The translations under genes and the position numbers were made by a program. 64,000 bases of DNA from Nitrobium sp046350935 (GTDB taxonomy: Bacteria; Nitrospirota; Thermodesulfovibrionia; Thermodesulfovibrionales; Dissulfurispiraceae), in NCBI GenBank assembly GCA_046350935.1, contig JAXLZK010000001.1, positions 124,001 through 188,000 on the forward strand, given 5' to 3'. The notes under the pieces were generated by a model, which was given only the letters and a program-made list of their open reading frames with translations, was not told where the DNA came from and ran no database searches. Each line of letters opens with the position of its first letter. Position 1 is the first letter of the stretch. Below, piece after piece: positions 1 to 7,883 of the stretch.

Positions 1-1
1 A

Positions 2-304
2 GAGATGGTCTCCCTGGTGCGGGTGGAGGACGTCCTGGAGAGGCTCCTTCCCGAAGGGGCTTCGTGCTGCGTGCTGGAGGTCCCCGACCCGGTGAAGGGC
101 GCAAGAATCGTCGCCGCAGTGACGGCGCGGATGGACGAGAGAAAGGTGCTGAAGCAGATGGCTGAATACCTCCCCAACATCGCCCTGCCGCGTCAGTTCG
201 TGGTGATGGAGGAGCTCCCCAAAATGGGAAGCGGAAAGATCGATTTCCGGCGCGTTACCGATATGGTGTCGGACATGCTGCACGGAAACATGGGCGGCGG
301 TTAG
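2..304 (+). CDS. aas: Aas-type acyl-ACP synthetase, C-terminal end (partial)
   Basis: The reading frame is open at the left edge, so only about the last 100 residues are present. The end carries the C-terminal lid of the AMP-forming acyl-activating superfamily: the A10-like motif KMGSGKIDFRR, whose lysine normally contacts the adenylate. The opening residues EMVSL and the segment IALPRQFVVMEELP resemble Aas, the fused 2-acyl-glycerophosphoethanolamine acyltransferase/acyl-ACP synthetase of lysophospholipid recycling, more than a generic acyl-CoA ligase. The acyltransferase half lies outside the window, so the fusion is not seen. It converges on the dehydrogenase at 344-1357. Another fatty-acid-activating ligase is the main alternative. 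Confidence 0.7.
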   Translation, partial: EMVSLVRVEDVLERLLPEGASCCVLEVPDPVKGARIVAAVTARMDERKVLKQMAEYLPNIALPRQFVVMEELPKMGSGKIDFRRVTDMVSDMLHGNMGGG

Positions 305-343
305 AAGGGATAGGCGGGCTCCCCGAAGCGGAGGAGGCCGGTT

Positions 344-1357
344 TCAGGGAAGGACCGCGTATTTTATCCCCTCTCCTTTCGAGAGCTTTTCAAAGGCTTC
401 AGGCAGGTCGGACAATTGATAGGTGCCGCTGATCAGCGGGGAAACGTCGATGGTATCTTTCAGGAGAGAATAGGCTGCCCGGACATCCTGCGGGGTGAAA
501 TGGAAGGCCCCCTTCACCGTTATTTCGTCGTAATGGAGCCTGCAGGTATCATACGTGACTGTCGTGCCTCCCTTGCAACCGCCGAACAGGACCACTGTCC
601 CGCCCCTCCGGGCATAGTCAGGTGCATGTTCCCATACCTCCACCTGTCCCGTGCATTCAAAGACATAATCGAACCCCATGCCGCCGGTAAAGGAACGGGC
701 TGCTTCCTTCATCTCAGCGGGAGAGGCAGTCCCGTCCGCCCCGAACTGCCGTGAGAAGCGCAGCTTTTCCGGATTCCTTCCGCTCATGAGTATCTGCGCG
801 CCCTTTGGTGTGGCCAGTGCGCAGTGCAGGAGCCCGATGGGGCCGGTGCCGATAATCAGGACCCGGTCTCCTCTCGTCAGGGGAAGGCCCCTTATCCCGT
901 GGACCACGCACGAGAGGGGTTCGAGAAAAGCCGCCTCTTCAAAGCTCAGGTTCGGGTGCTTGTGAAAGAGGTTCTGCTTCACTACCGGGGCGGGGAGTAG
1001 CAGGTACTCGGCAAAGGCGCCCAGTACCTTTGTGCTCATGAGTCTCTCGCAGAGATGATAGAGTTTTTTCCTGCAGTAGTGGCAGGCGCGGCACGGGGCG
1101 CTATGGACCGCCATTACCGCGTCCCCCTCTTTGAAGGCCCTCACCCCGCCTCCCGCCGCTGCGATGATCCCCGAAAACTCGTGGCCGAACACTCCGGGCA
1201 TGGGAATGAGGGGGTGGCCCCGCAGGAAGGCCTTCAGATCGGTGCCGCAGGTGAGGGCCGCCTTCACCTTGATCAGCACCTCTCCGCGGGAAGGCTCGGG
1301 ACAGGGGATCTCCCGTGTCTCTATCACCCCGGGTTGTACCAGGAAGCTTGCGATCAT
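344..1357 (-). CDS. zinc-dependent medium-chain alcohol dehydrogenase
   Basis: A 337-residue MDR-family dehydrogenase of the sorbitol/threonine dehydrogenase type, oxidising a secondary alcohol with NAD(P). Visible features are the catalytic-zinc Cys in CGTDLKAF, GHEFSG for the second ligand, the four-cysteine structural zinc loop (CRACHYCRKKLYHLC) and the nucleotide-binding GTGPIG in a Rossmann fold. The frame stays open 47 codons upstream, but the homologous part starts at the ATG at 1357. That ATG overlaps the stop of the upstream membrane gene as ATGA, which suggests translational coupling. The substrate cannot be read from the sequence. Confidence 0.85.
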   Translation of the reverse strand: MIASFLVQPGVIETREIPCPEPSRGEVLIKVKAALTCGTDLKAFLRGHPLIPMPGVFGHEFSGIIAAAGGGVRAFKEGDAVMAVHSAPCRACHYCRKKLYHLCERLMSTKVLGAFAEYLLLPAPVVKQNLFHKHPNLSFEEAAFLEPLSCVVHGIRGLPLTRGDRVLIIGTGPIGLLHCALATPKGAQILMSGRNPEKLRFSRQFGADGTASPAEMKEAARSFTGGMGFDYVFECTGQVEVWEHAPDYARRGGTVVLFGGCKGGTTVTYDTCRLHYDEITVKGAFHFTPQDVRAAYSLLKDTIDVSPLISGTYQLSDLPEAFEKLSKGEGIKYAVLP

Positions 1358-1590
1358 CCGCCGAACGAGATCTTTCCGCCGCACCACTGCCCGGCGATGG
1401 CGGCCAGAACGAAGAGAGGTATGTACCGGTAATCGGCATGCGAGAGGAGTCTCGCTGCAATGACGAAAGGAACGGGCGCGTGCACGCAGAGAAACCATTT
1501 GAGGGAAAACCTCCTCGCACGCCTCCTAACATACCCGAAGGGGAGGTTGAGAAGAAGCGTAAAAAACGAAATAAACAGGACATTCGACAT
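1354..1590 (-). CDS. small conserved-looking membrane protein
   Basis: A 78-residue protein with two predicted hydrophobic stretches (residues about 3-18 and 54-68) separated by a basic loop, with an FSLKWFLCVHAPVPFVI block that has the look of a conserved motif. Its TGA overlaps the ATG of the downstream dehydrogenase, so the two appear to form an operon. There is no strong Shine-Dalgarno before the ATG at 1590. I recall similar unnamed two-TM proteins in anaerobic bacteria but assign no function. A shadow ORF is less likely because of the ATGA coupling and the clear membrane composition. Confidence 0.6.
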   Translation of the reverse strand: MSNVLFISFFTLLLNLPFGYVRRRARRFSLKWFLCVHAPVPFVIAARLLSHADYRYIPLFVLAAIAGQWCGGKISFGG

Positions 1591-1685
1591 GATACTTGAA
1601 ATTATAGTTGAAATCAGTACGGCAGTTCAACAAAACCTCTGCAGGAGTGTACGGGCTGCCTGAAGAACATGTTCCGAAAAAAAGC

Positions 1686-1729
1686 TTGACAAAGGTAAAT
1701 TGATAAAACTATACTGAGACACAGTCTCA
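1686..1729 (+). promoter_or_regulatory. sigma70 promoter with Fur-type operator, no gene directly behind it
   Basis: A -35 TTGACA (1686-1691), an 18-base spacer and a -10 TATACT (1710-1715) run straight into TGAGACACAGTCTCA (1715-1729), a 6-3-6 perfect inverted repeat. The block differs from the feoA-operon promoter at 4826-4869 at only about five of 45 positions, so it is either a duplicate or a co-regulated copy. The TGAGA..TCTCA form matches Fur boxes of the TGAGAAT-N-ATTCTCA type. Fur as the binder is inferred from the iron genes nearby. Confidence 0.65.
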
Positions 1730-1815
1730 AAAAATTAAACGAGCAAATACCTCGGCTGTTCCGTGTACGGCGGCGGCGGGGGGCAGGGGAAACGCATCAC
1801 TATGTACGATTGTCG

Positions 1816-1867
1816 GTATCCTCTTGAGAGTGCTTTGCTGCGCTCGCCTATCACCCTCACCCTACCC
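1816..1867. repeat. dispersed inverted repeat, left copy
   Basis: This stretch is about 90 percent identical to the reverse complement of 4722-4773. The shared core is CTTGAGAGTGCTT followed by CGCTCGCCTATCACCCTC. The two copies flank the DUF2325/outer-membrane gene block. They look like REP-type intergenic elements rather than an insertion sequence, since no transposase or terminal repeats are present. Confidence 0.6.
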
Positions 1868-2116
1868 ACCGAGGGAGAGGGACACGGAAGGCACCACTGA
1901 TTCCCTCTCCCCTGGAAGGAGAGGGCGGCCGAAGGCCGGGAGAGGGGGGCGCACTGACTGTCAGTGCGAAGGGTCGTATCCTGAAACAATCCTGCTGTTT
2001 TCCCCGGGATCGCTTTTGCGATGCGATTGCCCTGGGCGGGGGGTATGTGTTTACCCGCAAAAAGGTGCCGGAAAGAGGAACTGAACTGTCTTAAAGTGAC
2101 TATGAAGTGTGCCGGC

Positions 2117-2149
2117 GGATGGAGACTCCGGTTTTCATCCTGTTTTTTT
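2117..2149 (+). terminator. intrinsic terminator
   Basis: GGATGGA (2117-2123) pairs with TTCATCC (2134-2140), including one G-T pair, and is followed by TG and seven T residues (2143-2149). It ends just before the Fur-type operator of the DUF2325 gene, so it separates upstream transcription from that promoter. Confidence 0.55.
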
Positions 2150-2159
2150 GCAAATTTAT

Positions 2160-2174
2160 TGAAAATAAGTCTCA
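2160..2174 (+). promoter_or_regulatory. Fur-type operator before the DUF2325 gene
   Basis: TGAAAATAAGTCTCA followed by TTATCA resembles overlapping Fur hexamers and shares the right half-site AGTCTCA with the operator at 1715. A TTGCAA at 2149-2154 with CATTAT 18 bases on could be the promoter it covers. The left half-site is imperfect, so it is weaker than the other three. Confidence 0.45.
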
Positions 2175-2201
2175 TTATCATATTTGTGACAGGAGATTTC
2201 T

Positions 2202-2498
2202 ATGTGCGTTGCTTTGATCGGCGGAATGGACAGGCTTGAGAAGCATTACCGGAGCGAGGCGGAGAAGTTCGGAATAGAGCTGAAAGTATTCAGCGGCGCC
2301 CGGACGAACATGGCGGCGGGGATACGGAACGTGGATGCAATGGTCATTTTTACGAACAAGATATCCCACAGGGTGAAAAAGGAAGTGATGAATATCGCGA
2401 AGGCGCAGGGGATACCGGTGAAGATGTACCACTCCTGCGGTGTCTGCACGCTGAGGGACTGTTTCGGCTGCCTGAAGGGAGGGGAGGTGTTGCGGTAG
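2202..2498 (+). CDS. DUF2325 small protein
   Basis: A 98-residue protein with the DUF2325 fold signature: N-terminal CVALIGGMDRL, a central VDAMVIFTNKISH block and a nucleotide-binding-like overall pattern. The C-terminus adds a Cys cluster, HSCGVCTLRDCFGC, suited to metal or Fe-S binding. AGGAGA lies eight bases before the ATG. It sits behind a Fur-type operator and ahead of two outer-membrane proteins and the feo operon, so a role in iron handling or sensing is inferred from position; the family has no settled function that I know. Confidence 0.75.
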   Translation: MCVALIGGMDRLEKHYRSEAEKFGIELKVFSGARTNMAAGIRNVDAMVIFTNKISHRVKKEVMNIAKAQGIPVKMYHSCGVCTLRDCFGCLKGGEVLR

Positions 2499-2581
2499 AG
2501 AGAAGAGTAAACGGTTTTTTCGACTGAAGTGAGTGTCAAAGACCATAACGACGCAGCGATAAGGGAGGAGACAGGTACATC

Positions 2582-3280
2582 ATGAAGAAAATTGCACTGG
2601 GTATTGCTCTGATTGTGGGTTTGTTTCAGGCTGCTATTGCGGGAGCGGATCAGAAGAGTTATGTGTGGACGTATGAGTACCAGACTTTGCCGAAAGGGGG
2701 TGTGGAGGTCGAATACTGGCTGACCATGAAGACCAAGGACACCCACCAGGAGGGCGACACGGACTACCAGCACCAGATCGAGCTCGAGTACGGTATCACC
2801 GACAAGTGGGATATCGCCCTTTACCAGAAGTTCGGGCAGGAGGGATCGGACTCTTTGAAATACGAGGGATTCAAGGTGGAGACCCGGTACCGGCTGGGAG
2901 AGAGGGGCAAGTATTTCGTCGATCCGCTCCTCTATCTTGAATTTGCCTCCAATGTGGGAGAAAGGGAGACCCTCGAGGGGAAGCTGATCCTGGCAAAGGA
3001 TATTGGGAAATTAAACATCGCCTACAACCAGATCGCCGAAGTGGAGCTCGGTGAAGGCAAGGTGGAACATGAATATGCGGTGGGTGCGAGCTACCTCGTG
3101 CACCACTCCCTGCGGGTGGGGATCGAGGGGAAGGGCAGCTATACCGAAAGAGAGCATGCGATCGGTCCCACTCTTTCGTGGAACTCCGGCCGGTTCTGGG
3201 CAGCGCTGGGGGCTGCATTCGGCCTCAATGAGAGGACCGATGACCGGCAGGTACGGTTGATCGTCGGCATTCCTTTTTAA
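2582..3280 (+). CDS. outer-membrane beta-barrel protein
   Basis: A 232-residue protein with a signal peptide (MKKIALGIALIVGLFQAAIA, cleavage near residue 22) and then alternating polar/hydrophobic strands ending in a terminal Phe (VRLIVGIPF), the usual signature for BAM-dependent insertion. Repeated aromatic girdle residues and short turns fit an 8- to 12-strand barrel. It is the first of two outer-membrane genes between the DUF2325 gene and feoA. Iron or small-solute passage is an inference from neighbours; no TonB box or plug is visible. Confidence 0.7.
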   Translation: MKKIALGIALIVGLFQAAIAGADQKSYVWTYEYQTLPKGGVEVEYWLTMKTKDTHQEGDTDYQHQIELEYGITDKWDIALYQKFGQEGSDSLKYEGFKVETRYRLGERGKYFVDPLLYLEFASNVGERETLEGKLILAKDIGKLNIAYNQIAEVELGEGKVEHEYAVGASYLVHHSLRVGIEGKGSYTEREHAIGPTLSWNSGRFWAALGAAFGLNERTDDRQVRLIVGIPF

Positions 3281-3295
3281 ACGGCTGACATGGCC

Positions 3296-3327
3296 GGGCA
3301 CAAGGGGCGTAAAGGCTCCTTGTGCCC
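3296..3327. other. intergenic stem-loop
   Basis: GGGCACAAGG (3296-3305) is the exact complement of CCTTGTGCCC (3318-3327) around a 12-base loop. No T-tract follows, so it is more likely an mRNA processing or stability hairpin, or a weak terminator, between the two outer-membrane genes. Just downstream GAGCCGTAATGTC is repeated directly at 3331-3343 and 3356-3368. Confidence 0.5.
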
Positions 3328-3368
3328 GCTGAGCCGTAATGTCTTGTTTCATAAGGAGCCGTAATGTC

Positions 3369-4688
3369 ATGAGAAGAGTAATGCTTATTTTCGCTCTCGT
3401 CTCCCAGCTCTCCGTTTCTGCTGCATACGCAGGAGAGGGCGATGCCATCCTGAACATCCTGCTGAAGAAGGGAATTATTACCGAGCAGGAGTACAAGACC
3501 ATCAAGGAAGAGCTGAAGGCCGGGGGAGAGGCGCAAAAGGCAGAGGTAAACAGAGAGACAGCCGAGGCTATTGAACAGGCACCACCGAAGGAAGAGGCAG
3601 GCTGGACGAAGAGGCTGAAGGTTTCCGGTCTCCTGGAGGGGGAGTATCGCTGGAGAAAGCGCAGTGATGTTTCCAACAGGAACTCCGGTTCCGCATCGGA
3701 TCTTTACCTGAGGAGATTTGAATTGGGCCTTGAGGCCCAACCGAAGGACTGGATGAAGGTGAGTTCTGTTCTGAACTCCGAATGGGTCGGGGACAGCGTC
3801 AACCAGGGAGACGAAAAGATCACCGTTGATCAGGCGATCATAACTTTTCAGAAGAAAGAATTCCCCGTTTATCTTGTCCTTGGAAAACGGACGCAACCTT
3901 TCGGCGTTTTCACGAATCACCTGGTGACCGACCCGATGACGCAGGACGCCTACGAAGCGAAGAGGGTGGGCGTTTCTCTCGGCATGACGGGACCCCTGGG
4001 GCTTGATGTCTCCGCTACGGTCTACAAGGGTGAAGTGCAGATGGACCGCCTGCTCGGCTCCGGGCTGTTCGAGGCGGCCAGGACAGGCGCCCCTGCGGAT
4101 GACGTGGCATCATATATCTTCTCCTCCTCCGTTTCCCCGCTGGAAGATCATTTGACGTTCTTTCTCAGCTACTTGTCGGAACCCGGGCGTGGAAAGAGGA
4201 ACAGCACGGTAAATATAGGTTTGAGTGCCGCAGTGCCCGGCCTCGAGGGACTCAGGCTCGACGCAGAATATATGAAGGCGCTCGCAAGAGAGAGGTATGC
4301 GGGGCTGAGCGAGGCCTTTAAAGAGGGGATCCTCTCGGTAACGGCATCCTATGTGTTTAATCACCACCACGGGGAGAGACATGAAGACCTGGGCGACGTG
4401 ACACTTCAGGAGAGGGTGACCCATCTGTTCGAGGAGCCCATGGAGCTTGCCCTCAGGTACGAACGGTTTGACGATGACGATCTGGCGGAGAAGACGGCCT
4501 CATGGTCGGCGAAAAACAGGTACAGCCTGGGGGTGAGATACCCGATTTATAAGGATGCAGAGAGAGGGTTGACGGCTTTTGTCGCCGCTGAATACCGGTA
4601 CACGGATTACCGGCTCCACAGCAGTCTGACGGATGTCAGGGCCGACAACAATAAGGAGCTGTACCTGAAGCTCGGGGTGGGCTTCTGA
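3369..4688 (+). CDS. porin-like outer-membrane protein (LbtU/OprP-like)
   Basis: A 439-residue porin-like protein. It has a signal peptide (MRRVMLIFALVSQLSVSAAYA), then a short coiled segment (LLKKGIITEQEYKTIKEELK) typical of phosphate-selective-porin and LbtU-type siderophore porins, then a 16-strand-like barrel ending LYLKLGVGF with terminal Phe. The start at 3369 is preferred over 3339 because AAGGAG (3353-3358) lies ten bases upstream and it yields a clean signal peptide. The position next to feoAB suggests iron or siderophore uptake, but the substrate cannot be read from the sequence. Confidence 0.7.
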   Translation: MRRVMLIFALVSQLSVSAAYAGEGDAILNILLKKGIITEQEYKTIKEELKAGGEAQKAEVNRETAEAIEQAPPKEEAGWTKRLKVSGLLEGEYRWRKRSDVSNRNSGSASDLYLRRFELGLEAQPKDWMKVSSVLNSEWVGDSVNQGDEKITVDQAIITFQKKEFPVYLVLGKRTQPFGVFTNHLVTDPMTQDAYEAKRVGVSLGMTGPLGLDVSATVYKGEVQMDRLLGSGLFEAARTGAPADDVASYIFSSSVSPLEDHLTFFLSYLSEPGRGKRNSTVNIGLSAAVPGLEGLRLDAEYMKALARERYAGLSEAFKEGILSVTASYVFNHHHGERHEDLGDVTLQERVTHLFEEPMELALRYERFDDDDLAEKTASWSAKNRYSLGVRYPIYKDAERGLTAFVAAEYRYTDYRLHSSLTDVRADNNKELYLKLGVGF

Positions 4689-4721
4689 CGGCAAAGGTCT
4701 GCTTTGGGCACGGGGCCGGCC

Positions 4722-4773
4722 GGGCTGGGCGAGGGTGATAGGCGAGCGGGGCGAAGCACTCTCAAGGGGATAC
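4722..4773. repeat. dispersed inverted repeat, right copy
   Basis: Reverse-complement partner of 1816-1867. It lies between the porin stop and the feo promoter in a gene-free stretch of about 200 bases. Confidence 0.6.
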
Positions 4774-4825
4774 GTACTGACCTCACATTGTGATACGATT
4801 GCCCCTGCTGATCAGCTGAAAATAC

Positions 4826-4869
4826 TTGACAAAGGTAAGTTGATATGTCTATACTGAGACACAATCTCA
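4826..4869 (+). promoter_or_regulatory. feo operon promoter with Fur-type operator
   Basis: TTGACA (4826-4831), an 18-base spacer and TATACT (4850-4855) overlap TGAGACACAATCTCA (4855-4869), a near-perfect inverted repeat. The operator covers the start of transcription, so repression by iron-loaded Fur is the simplest reading. The first start codon is 18 bases further on at 4888. Confidence 0.75.
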
Positions 4870-4887
4870 TAAACTTGTGAGGAGAGT

Positions 4888-5007
4888 ATGGCCGAAAAGA
4901 AGAGGCAGGATACGGAGCTCTGTTTTGAGAGAATGGAACAATTGATTGTAGAGCTCGCGCATGCCGGAAAGGGCGAGGGCGCAAGGAAAGCTCAGGTGCA
5001 GAGGTGA
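4888..5007 (+). CDS. mini-protein translationally coupled to feoA
   Basis: A 39-residue frame, MAEKKRQDTELCFERMEQ and onwards, with a good ribosome site (GAGGAGAG just before the ATG). Its TGA overlaps the GTG start of the next gene as GTGA, so ribosomes finishing it can start feoA. It is charged, mostly helical in composition, has one Cys and no membrane segment. It is the first gene behind the Fur-type promoter. I recognise no family. It may be a coupling leader peptide or a small Feo partner comparable in idea to FeoC, without sequence evidence for that. Confidence 0.55.
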   Translation: MAEKKRQDTELCFERMEQLIVELAHAGKGEGARKAQVQR

Positions 5008-5303
5008 AAACGGAGAATGCAAATAGGAGAGTGAAGGAGACCCCCGTGATTCCCCTCGGTCTCCTTGCTGCCGGAGAGAGGGCGGAGGTGATGGGAGTCC
5101 GTGAAGGGGTGACCGGGACAGACAGGCCTATCTCGGGCTGCAGCGAAGGGCTCGGCAGGATCGAGGATATGGGCCTGCGCACCGGCAAGGTGGTCGAGAT
5201 GCTCAACAATGAGGGGCGGGGAGCTCTTCTCCTCAAGATTGACGAGTCGAGGATAGCGATCGGACGCGGCATGGCGATGAAGATACTGGTGAGGAAGCAG
5301 TAA
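5004..5303 (+). CDS. feoA: FeoA-domain protein, long form
   Basis: A 99-residue FeoA/SH3-like protein. The core reads ISGCSEGLGRIEDMGLRTG then RIAIGRGMAMKILV, matching the FeoA pattern of LxxMGL followed by IALGxxxAxxI. About 25 extra N-terminal residues precede the core. FeoA is a cytosolic partner of FeoB in ferrous-iron import. The start is the GTG at 5004, overlapping the mini-ORF stop. It is followed by a second, shorter feoA at 5398, so the operon has two FeoA domains on separate proteins. Confidence 0.8.
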   Translation: MKTENANRRVKETPVIPLGLLAAGERAEVMGVREGVTGTDRPISGCSEGLGRIEDMGLRTGKVVEMLNNEGRGALLLKIDESRIAIGRGMAMKILVRKQ

Positions 5304-5397
5304 GCGGCGCCCGCTGACGGGTGCCGTACCCCTGGGAGGGTGCGCCTCTCACTGAATACCGAAGAGTGCACGAAGAGAAGCAGGAGGAGGCATGGGT

Positions 5398-5625
5398 ATG
5401 AATCTGGCAGGTATGAAGCCCGGTGAGCGAGGGCGGATTACAAAAATCGAGGTGTCCGGTCCATTGAAGAGGCGGTTGATGGATATGGGGGTACTTGTGG
5501 GAGAAGAGGTGAAGGTGGAGAAAGTGGCTCCCCTCGGCGATCCCATCGAAGTGACGATAAAGAGCTACAAGCTTTCGCTCAGGAAGAAGGAGGCGGAAGG
5601 GATCGCCATGGAGGTGGAGAAATGA
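5398..5625 (+). CDS. feoA: FeoA
   Basis: A canonical 75-77 residue FeoA with an SH3-like barrel: KPGERGRITKIEV, LMDMGVLVGEEVKVEKVAPLGDPIEV, then LSLRKKEAEGIAMEV. AGGAGGAGG at 5382-5390 serves either ATG 5392 or ATG 5398; 5398 has the better spacing. Its TGA overlaps the ATG of feoB as ATGA, so the pair is coupled. It likely regulates or stabilises the FeoB pore complex at the inner membrane. Confidence 0.85.
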   Translation: MNLAGMKPGERGRITKIEVSGPLKRRLMDMGVLVGEEVKVEKVAPLGDPIEVTIKSYKLSLRKKEAEGIAMEVEK

Positions 5626-7877
5626 GCCCCGCCGGGGTCGATACCAAGGTGCGCAAGAGCGGAGAGGAAAAGGGCACGATGGCGCCATCCCGGCCCGCTG
5701 CCGCAGGCCTCCGCACCGTCACCATCGCTGTCGCCGGGAACCCGAATTCGGGCAAGTCCACCCTCATCAACGCCATTGCCGGGACGCGGCTCCATGTGGG
5801 GAACTGGCCGGGAGTCACCGTGGAGAAGAAGGAGGCTTTTTTTGAATTCGAGGGGAAGAGGATCAAGATCGTCGATCTACCCGGCACCTACAGCCTGAGC
5901 CCCTATACCCAGGAGGAGGTGATCGCCCGCGACTATCTCGTGCGGGAGACTCCCGATGTGGTGGTGAATGTGGTGGATGCCACCAACCTTGAAAGGAACC
6001 TCTACCTGACAGCGCAGTTGATGGAGCTGGGAATCCCCCTTGTCATGGCGCTGAATATGTACGACGAAGCGGAGCAGAAGGGGTACAGGATCGACATCAG
6101 GGCAATGGAAGAAATGCTCGGCATCTCGGTTGTCCCTACTGTCGCCACCAAGAAGACAGGCCTGGACGAGCTGATACGGACTGCTGTTGTGGTGGCGGGA
6201 GACTCGTCTCTCCATAAGCCCAAACACCTCAACTACGGGGATGATATCGAGTCCGCCGCCAAGGGGATCGAAGAAAAACTCGTGCGCGAGTACCCGGATC
6301 TTGTGCAGGAATACCCAGTGCGGTGGCTTGCCCTGAAGCTGATGGAGGGTGACGGGCACGTACAGGAGAAGGTCGGACTCGATACGGGCGCCCTGAGCGG
6401 GCCGGTCCGGCATCTGCAGGAGGCGCATGGAGAGGATATCGAGTCGCTCATGGCGGATGCACGGTATGCCCAGGCCGCGGGATTGACACGGGAGGTGCTG
6501 AGGAAGCCCGAGGTCCGGAAGATGGAGACGACCGAGAAGATCGACAGGGTCGTGCTCAACAGGTTCCTGGGAATCCCCCTATTTCTCTTCGCCATGTGGC
6601 TGGTGTTCAAGCTCACCTTCGATGTGTCGAAGCCTTTCGCCGACTGGATGAGCGGCATGGCGTCGGGGCCGTTCAAGAGGTGGGCCGTGGCGCTCATTGG
6701 CCTGCTGCACGCCCCCGACTGGACCGCCTCTCTCGTCTCCGAGGGGATCATCGCGGGTGTCGGCTCCGTGGTGGTATTTGTCCCGGTCATCTTCGCCATG
6801 ATGTTCTTCATCACCTTTCTGGAGGGGAGCGGGTATATGGCCCGGGCGGCTTTTGTCATGGACAGGGCGATGCATGCCATCGGGCTGCACGGCAAGTCCT
6901 TCATCCCGATGCTGCTTGGTTTCGGGTGCAATGTGCCTGCCATTTACGCCACCCGGACGCTGGAGAATCCGAAGGATAAGGCCCTTACCGCACTGCTTAT
7001 CCCCCTTATGTCCTGCGGCGCCCGCCTGCCGGTGTACGTGGTATTCATCGGGGCCTTCTTCTCCGCCAGCGCCGGGACCGTCCTCTGGTCGCTTTACGTG
7101 ATGGGTATTGCGCTTGCGGTGGTAATGGGGGTTATTTTTAAGAGGACTCTTTTCAAAGGGGAAGCCCCCATGTTCATTATGGAGCTGCCCCCCTATCGGA
7201 TGCCTTCCTTCAAAAGCCTCATGATCCACACCTGGGAAAAGGGCAAGCATTTCCTGATCAAGGCGGGAACCTACATCCTCGCGGTATCGGTGCTGGTCTG
7301 GTTTCTCCTGAACCTGCCCTGGGGGGTGGAGAACAAGAGGGACTCCTACCTCGGCAAGGTGGGACAGGTGATTTCCCCGGTTTTCGAGCCCCTCGGGTTC
7401 GGCAAATGGGAAGCCGCGTCCTCCCTGGTCTCGGGCATCATCGCAAAGGAGATCGTGGTGGGGACGATGGGCGAAATCTACGTGAAGAAAACTGACGAAG
7501 AGAAGAAAGAGACACCGTCGTTCACGGAGGACCTGAAGGAGATCGGAACGTCCTTCGCGGGGGCGCTGCGGGATGCCGCGGCGAACGTCTTCGCCACCTT
7601 CGGCATTGCCACCATGTCTACGGAGGAATCGTCGGAAGACCTCGCGGAGCGGACGCCCCTGCGGGAAATGCTGAAGCAGCAGTTCAGCCCTCTTTCCGCC
7701 TATGCGTTCATCACTTTTGTCCTCCTCTACATGCCCTGCGTGGTGGCGGCCATCGCCATGAGGCAGGAGTTCGGCAACTGGAACCTGTTCGGAATCGCCT
7801 TTGTCTACCAGATGGTCCTGGCGTGGGTGGCCGCCTTCGTCGTCTACCAGGGCGGGAGACTGATCGGGCTCGGGTAA
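5622..7877 (+). CDS. feoB: FeoB ferrous iron transporter
   Basis: A 751-residue FeoB. An N-terminal tail of about 30 residues precedes the G domain with G1 GNPNSGKST (39-47), the switch region GNWPGVTVE, G3 DLPG (85-88), G4 NMYD (145-148) and a G5-like region near VPTVATKKTG. A helical regulatory domain follows, then two Gate (nucleoside-recognition-like) domains and the FeoB C domain, with the conserved Cys of GFGCNVPA and LMSCGARLP in the membrane part. It imports Fe(II) across the inner membrane. G4 is NMYD rather than NKxD, which is normal for FeoB. It is last of the coupled feo genes before a hairpin and the Cys-rich partner. Confidence 0.95.
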   Translation: MSPAGVDTKVRKSGEEKGTMAPSRPAAAGLRTVTIAVAGNPNSGKSTLINAIAGTRLHVGNWPGVTVEKKEAFFEFEGKRIKIVDLPGTYSLSPYTQEEVIARDYLVRETPDVVVNVVDATNLERNLYLTAQLMELGIPLVMALNMYDEAEQKGYRIDIRAMEEMLGISVVPTVATKKTGLDELIRTAVVVAGDSSLHKPKHLNYGDDIESAAKGIEEKLVREYPDLVQEYPVRWLALKLMEGDGHVQEKVGLDTGALSGPVRHLQEAHGEDIESLMADARYAQAAGLTREVLRKPEVRKMETTEKIDRVVLNRFLGIPLFLFAMWLVFKLTFDVSKPFADWMSGMASGPFKRWAVALIGLLHAPDWTASLVSEGIIAGVGSVVVFVPVIFAMMFFITFLEGSGYMARAAFVMDRAMHAIGLHGKSFIPMLLGFGCNVPAIYATRTLENPKDKALTALLIPLMSCGARLPVYVVFIGAFFSASAGTVLWSLYVMGIALAVVMGVIFKRTLFKGEAPMFIMELPPYRMPSFKSLMIHTWEKGKHFLIKAGTYILAVSVLVWFLLNLPWGVENKRDSYLGKVGQVISPVFEPLGFGKWEAASSLVSGIIAKEIVVGTMGEIYVKKTDEEKKETPSFTEDLKEIGTSFAGALRDAAANVFATFGIATMSTEESSEDLAERTPLREMLKQQFSPLSAYAFITFVLLYMPCVVAAIAMRQEFGNWNLFGIAFVYQMVLAWVAAFVVYQGGRLIGLG

Positions 7878-7883
7878 TGGAGA

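Larger units (their letters stand above)
1722..2149 (+). ncRNA. candidate iron-controlled non-coding transcript or long leader
   Basis: About 430 bases lie between the Fur-type promoter at 1686-1729 and the terminator-like hairpin at 2117-2149, with no convincing coding frame. The stretch contains one arm of a dispersed inverted repeat (1816-1867), a CCCTCTCC/GGAGAGGG hairpin near 1901-1923 and a CGGCC/GGCCG hairpin. The most direct reading is an iron-regulated untranslated RNA; the alternative is a leftover promoter duplication. There is no sequence match to a known RNA family that I recognise. Confidence 0.35.

Noticed and set aside
1895..1950. GAGAGGG/CCCTCTC repeats considered as a CRISPR or integron element
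   Set aside because: No regular spacers or repeat array; better explained as REP-type hairpins.
1735..2181. 148-codon minus-strand frame in the intergenic region
   Set aside because: Low-complexity Pro/Arg/Ser product covering REP-like repeats and crossing a terminator and an operator.
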